In this document: in pieces, positions 62,316 to 64,000 of the stretch
Numbering within the stretch: position 1 is the stretch's first letter
How the letters are laid out: each line of letters opens with the position of its first letter
Origin: CAYLLT01 sp964591605
GTDB taxonomy: Bacteria > Planctomycetota > Phycisphaerae > UBA1845 > PWPN01
Assembly: GCA_964591605.1 (NCBI GenBank)
Contig: CAZQEN010000001.1
Coordinates: 12,517 to 76,516, forward strand
DNA length: 64,000 bases
Direction: 5' to 3'
The notes under the pieces: model-generated
What the model saw: the letters and a program-made list of their open reading frames with translations, nothing else
What the model was told of the DNA's origin: nothing
Database searches by the model: none
Made by a program: the position numbers and the translations under genes

Positions 62316-63878
62316 TCAATGCCGGTAGAGAAACTCTGCGCTGTTCATCAGCGCCCAGGCCGCGTCCACCAGTCCCTCACGCGGATTGACGCCGCGCACA
62401 TAATCGCCGATCGCCGTCAACTCCTCGGGCGCCGGAAATCGCGAGAGCACCGTGAGGTAGAGTTCCTCGATCGCCTCGCGCGGTTTGCCTTTGGAGAATC
62501 GCAGAGCACGCAGGAGCTGCCCCTGCTCGAGTTTGCGTTGAATGTGAGTCGAATTGAGCAGATGCAGCCGCTGGGCGGCGCTGGGCTGATTGTTACGCTC
62601 CGATTCCAGGCCCGTATCGCGCGGCGGACGGCCGAACAGCTCGAGAAACGGGCTCGTGGTGCTGCCGTCGGCCAGCGCGATCGAGCGCTGGTCTTCGGGG
62701 ATGAACGTGAACGGCTCGGGGATGGCGCTGGAATACTTCTCGCCTGTCCCGGTGATCTGGCACACCGCGTCGATCAACACCTCCGCCTCCAGCCGGCGAA
62801 GGGGGTAGTGCGCGAAGTGAACGGCGCCCTTGCGCGGATCGCCACGCGGAATCGACGAGAGCTGATATGTTCTCGAGTTCAGGATCAGCCGGAAAATGTG
62901 CTTGAGGTCGTAGTGAGCGCTCACCAGCTCGCGTTCGAGCAGGCTCAGGAGCTCCGGGTTGGCGGGCGGATTGTCCGGGCGGATGTCGTCGGGCTCATGG
63001 ATGATCCCGCGGCCCAGGAGCCACGACCAGACGCGGTTGACGATGTTGCGCGCGAACCACGGGTTCTTCGAGCGGATCAGCCAGCGGGCGAAGACCTCCC
63101 GCGGATCGTCGTCGGGCGGGAGCGGAGGCGATGTTCCATCGGGCAGCACGGCGGCCGGCGCAGCGCTGAGCGGCCGGGAACGATCGAAATGGACACTTTC
63201 CTCTTTCCACTCGCCCGTCGGCTTGAAACCGATCCGCGAGAAAAAGACCGCCATGCCGGCCAGCCGGTCCTGCGGCCAGTTCTCCGCCCGGCAGCCCATG
63301 AACGTCAGAGCGACCGCCTGGGCGAGCGCGGCGGGTTCCCGCCCCTGGACAGCTCGGTAGAAGTTCACCGGCGGTACACGAAAGTTGCTGCCGCCGGACG
63401 TCAGCATCTCCCGCACGAACCGGTCGTAGGGCTTGTTCTCGCGGATGCTGGTCCGGATCCAGCGGTGGTACGCCTGGACGGCGTTGGGCCACAGATTGAT
63501 GGGGAACTCCGCTTTGACGCGGAGCAGGTCGCACCATTTCATCGCCCAGTAGTCTGCGAACTCTTCGCGCTCGAGCAGGCGCTCGACGAGGAGGTTGCGT
63601 TTGGCGGGGTTCGCATCGAGCAGGAACGAGCGGGCTTCCTGCGCGGTGGGCAGCGTGCCGATGGCGTCGAGATAGACCCGGCGGACGAAGACCGCGTCAG
63701 AGCAGGGCCGGGCCGGCTGCAGGCGCAGCCGCCGGAGCCGTCCGAACACCGGCGTGTCCAGCTCGTTATCGGGCACACGGTTGTCCGGTGACTCAAAGGG
63801 AGTCAGCGTCTGCGGGAGGGCAGCGATTCCGCCCGAGCCCGCCGCCAGGGCGACCGGCACCCTCAGGGAGGCACTCAT
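62316..63878 (-). CDS. DUF1549/DUF1553 domain protein (520 aa)
   Basis: DUF1549 (residues about 60-240: VFVRRVYLDAIGTLPTAQEARSFL, YWAMKWCDLLRVK) followed by DUF1553 (about 270-515: RWLIRSKNPWFARNIVNRVWSWLLGRGI, LNSRTYQLS, EELYLTVLSRFPAPEE). ATG 63878 follows AAGGA by 6 nt and opens a weak signal peptide. Usual members carry a cytochrome c-like N-terminal domain (PSCyt1); this one lacks it and is shorter. First gene of the four-gene operon. Function unknown; the pairing with DUF1501 is fixed in planctomycetes. Confidence 0.85.
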   Translation of the reverse strand: MSASLRVPVALAAGSGGIAALPQTLTPFESPDNRVPDNELDTPVFGRLRRLRLQPARPCSDAVFVRRVYLDAIGTLPTAQEARSFLLDANPAKRNLLVERLLEREEFADYWAMKWCDLLRVKAEFPINLWPNAVQAYHRWIRTSIRENKPYDRFVREMLTSGGSNFRVPPVNFYRAVQGREPAALAQAVALTFMGCRAENWPQDRLAGMAVFFSRIGFKPTGEWKEESVHFDRSRPLSAAPAAVLPDGTSPPLPPDDDPREVFARWLIRSKNPWFARNIVNRVWSWLLGRGIIHEPDDIRPDNPPANPELLSLLERELVSAHYDLKHIFRLILNSRTYQLSSIPRGDPRKGAVHFAHYPLRRLEAEVLIDAVCQITGTGEKYSSAIPEPFTFIPEDQRSIALADGSTTSPFLELFGRPPRDTGLESERNNQPSAAQRLHLLNSTHIQRKLEQGQLLRALRFSKGKPREAIEELYLTVLSRFPAPEELTAIGDYVRGVNPREGLVDAAWALMNSAEFLYRH

Positions 63879-63901
63879 CCAACATCCTTGGGCCGACACA
63901 G

Positions 63902-63913
63902 CCACACGTGTGG
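63902..63913. promoter_or_regulatory. 12-bp perfect palindrome upstream of the DUF1553 gene
   Basis: ccacacgtgtgg lies 24 bp upstream of the start codon. Its symmetry and position suit a regulator site, but there is no second example in the window to support it. Confidence 0.25.
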
Positions 63914-64000
63914 TCGAATCAACGCAGCCTTGAGCCGTGCTTGCCGCGAAGGCGATGCGGACTCTTCCTTCGCCGCGGTGCTCGTCCAGCCAAACGATCG

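Noticed and set aside
60996..63791. A 931-codon open frame on the plus strand
   Set aside because: It lies exactly opposite the DUF1501 and DUF1553 genes, which have clear family motifs; the frame is an artefact of high GC.
1..64000. tRNA, rRNA or known riboswitch genes
   Set aside because: No cloverleaf with a GGTTCGAATCC-like arm, rRNA core or known aptamer sequence was seen in the intergenic stretches examined by eye.

Overview
The window reads as a high-GC chromosome segment from a member of the Planctomycetota (Phycisphaerae-like or a close relative), most likely a draft genome or MAG, because a 100-base run of N sits at 35014-35113. The lineage call is inference. It rests on an adjacent DUF1549/DUF1553 protein, DUF1501 protein and PPC-domain protein (57658-63878), PEP-CTERM proteins, secreted proteins ending in dockerin-like Asp-rich repeats behind a GACC cysteine module, many Gfo/Idh/MocA, DUF1680, PmoA and ThuA proteins, and interspersed palindromic repeats of a type common in that phylum. 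I saw no rRNA, tRNA or CRISPR array.

Layout. 1-4544 (minus strand): a GH127/DUF1680 lipoprotein, hemA, and a HemX/CcsA-like membrane protein, with interspersed repeats between hemA and its partner. 4545-5425 is repeat-rich and carries no credible gene. 5426-25930 is an exported-protein island: a 1114-aa mosaic protein (propeller, Ig, HAF-like, Ig, dockerin), two PEP-CTERM proteins and a HAF-like dockerin protein, a translationally coupled pair of TMTC-like membrane/TPR proteins, and three paralogous exported proteins of about 600 aa whose C-terminal modules are nearly identical in DNA. Five of these genes have a very similar upstream promoter (TTGAC[A/G], 16-17 bp, TAA[A/C]CT), and the two PEP-CTERM genes also share a leader element.

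26127-44229 is a carbohydrate-use region. A minus-strand operon of five genes (sugar-binding lipoprotein, helical-toroid lipoprotein, SIS protein, PmoA/CBM9 protein, tandem esterase) lies beside a lyxose-isomerase-like cupin, two Gfo/Idh/MocA oxidoreductases, a ceramidase-like protein, a RhaT-type transporter, a lactonase-type amidohydrolase, an SDR, a cyclase-family hydrolase, a zinc alcohol dehydrogenase, a DUF296 protein and a lactonase-like metallo-beta-lactamase protein. Together these suggest uptake and oxidative breakdown of a deoxy or uncommon sugar. 44543-48145 holds a purple-acid-phosphatase-like protein, an AT-richer gene-poor stretch, a LuxR-type regulator and a ThuA protein.

48338-56417 (minus strand) encodes an HdrABC/FlxABCD-like electron-bifurcating complex: hdrC, hdrB, hdrA, then an FlxD-FlxC fusion and an FlxB-FlxA fusion. 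The operon is interrupted by a REP-associated tyrosine transposase (RAYT) lying between inverted sets of palindromic REP sequences. The window ends with a metallophosphoesterase lipoprotein and a four-gene minus-strand operon (DUF1553, DUF1501, PPC, Rid-like). The items most worth a second look are the RAYT/REP unit inside the Hdr-Flx operon, the repeat-like linker in the FlxB-FlxA fusion, the shared promoter and leader of the exported-protein genes, the homogenised dockerin tails, and a 100-bp MITE-like element at 39108-39207.
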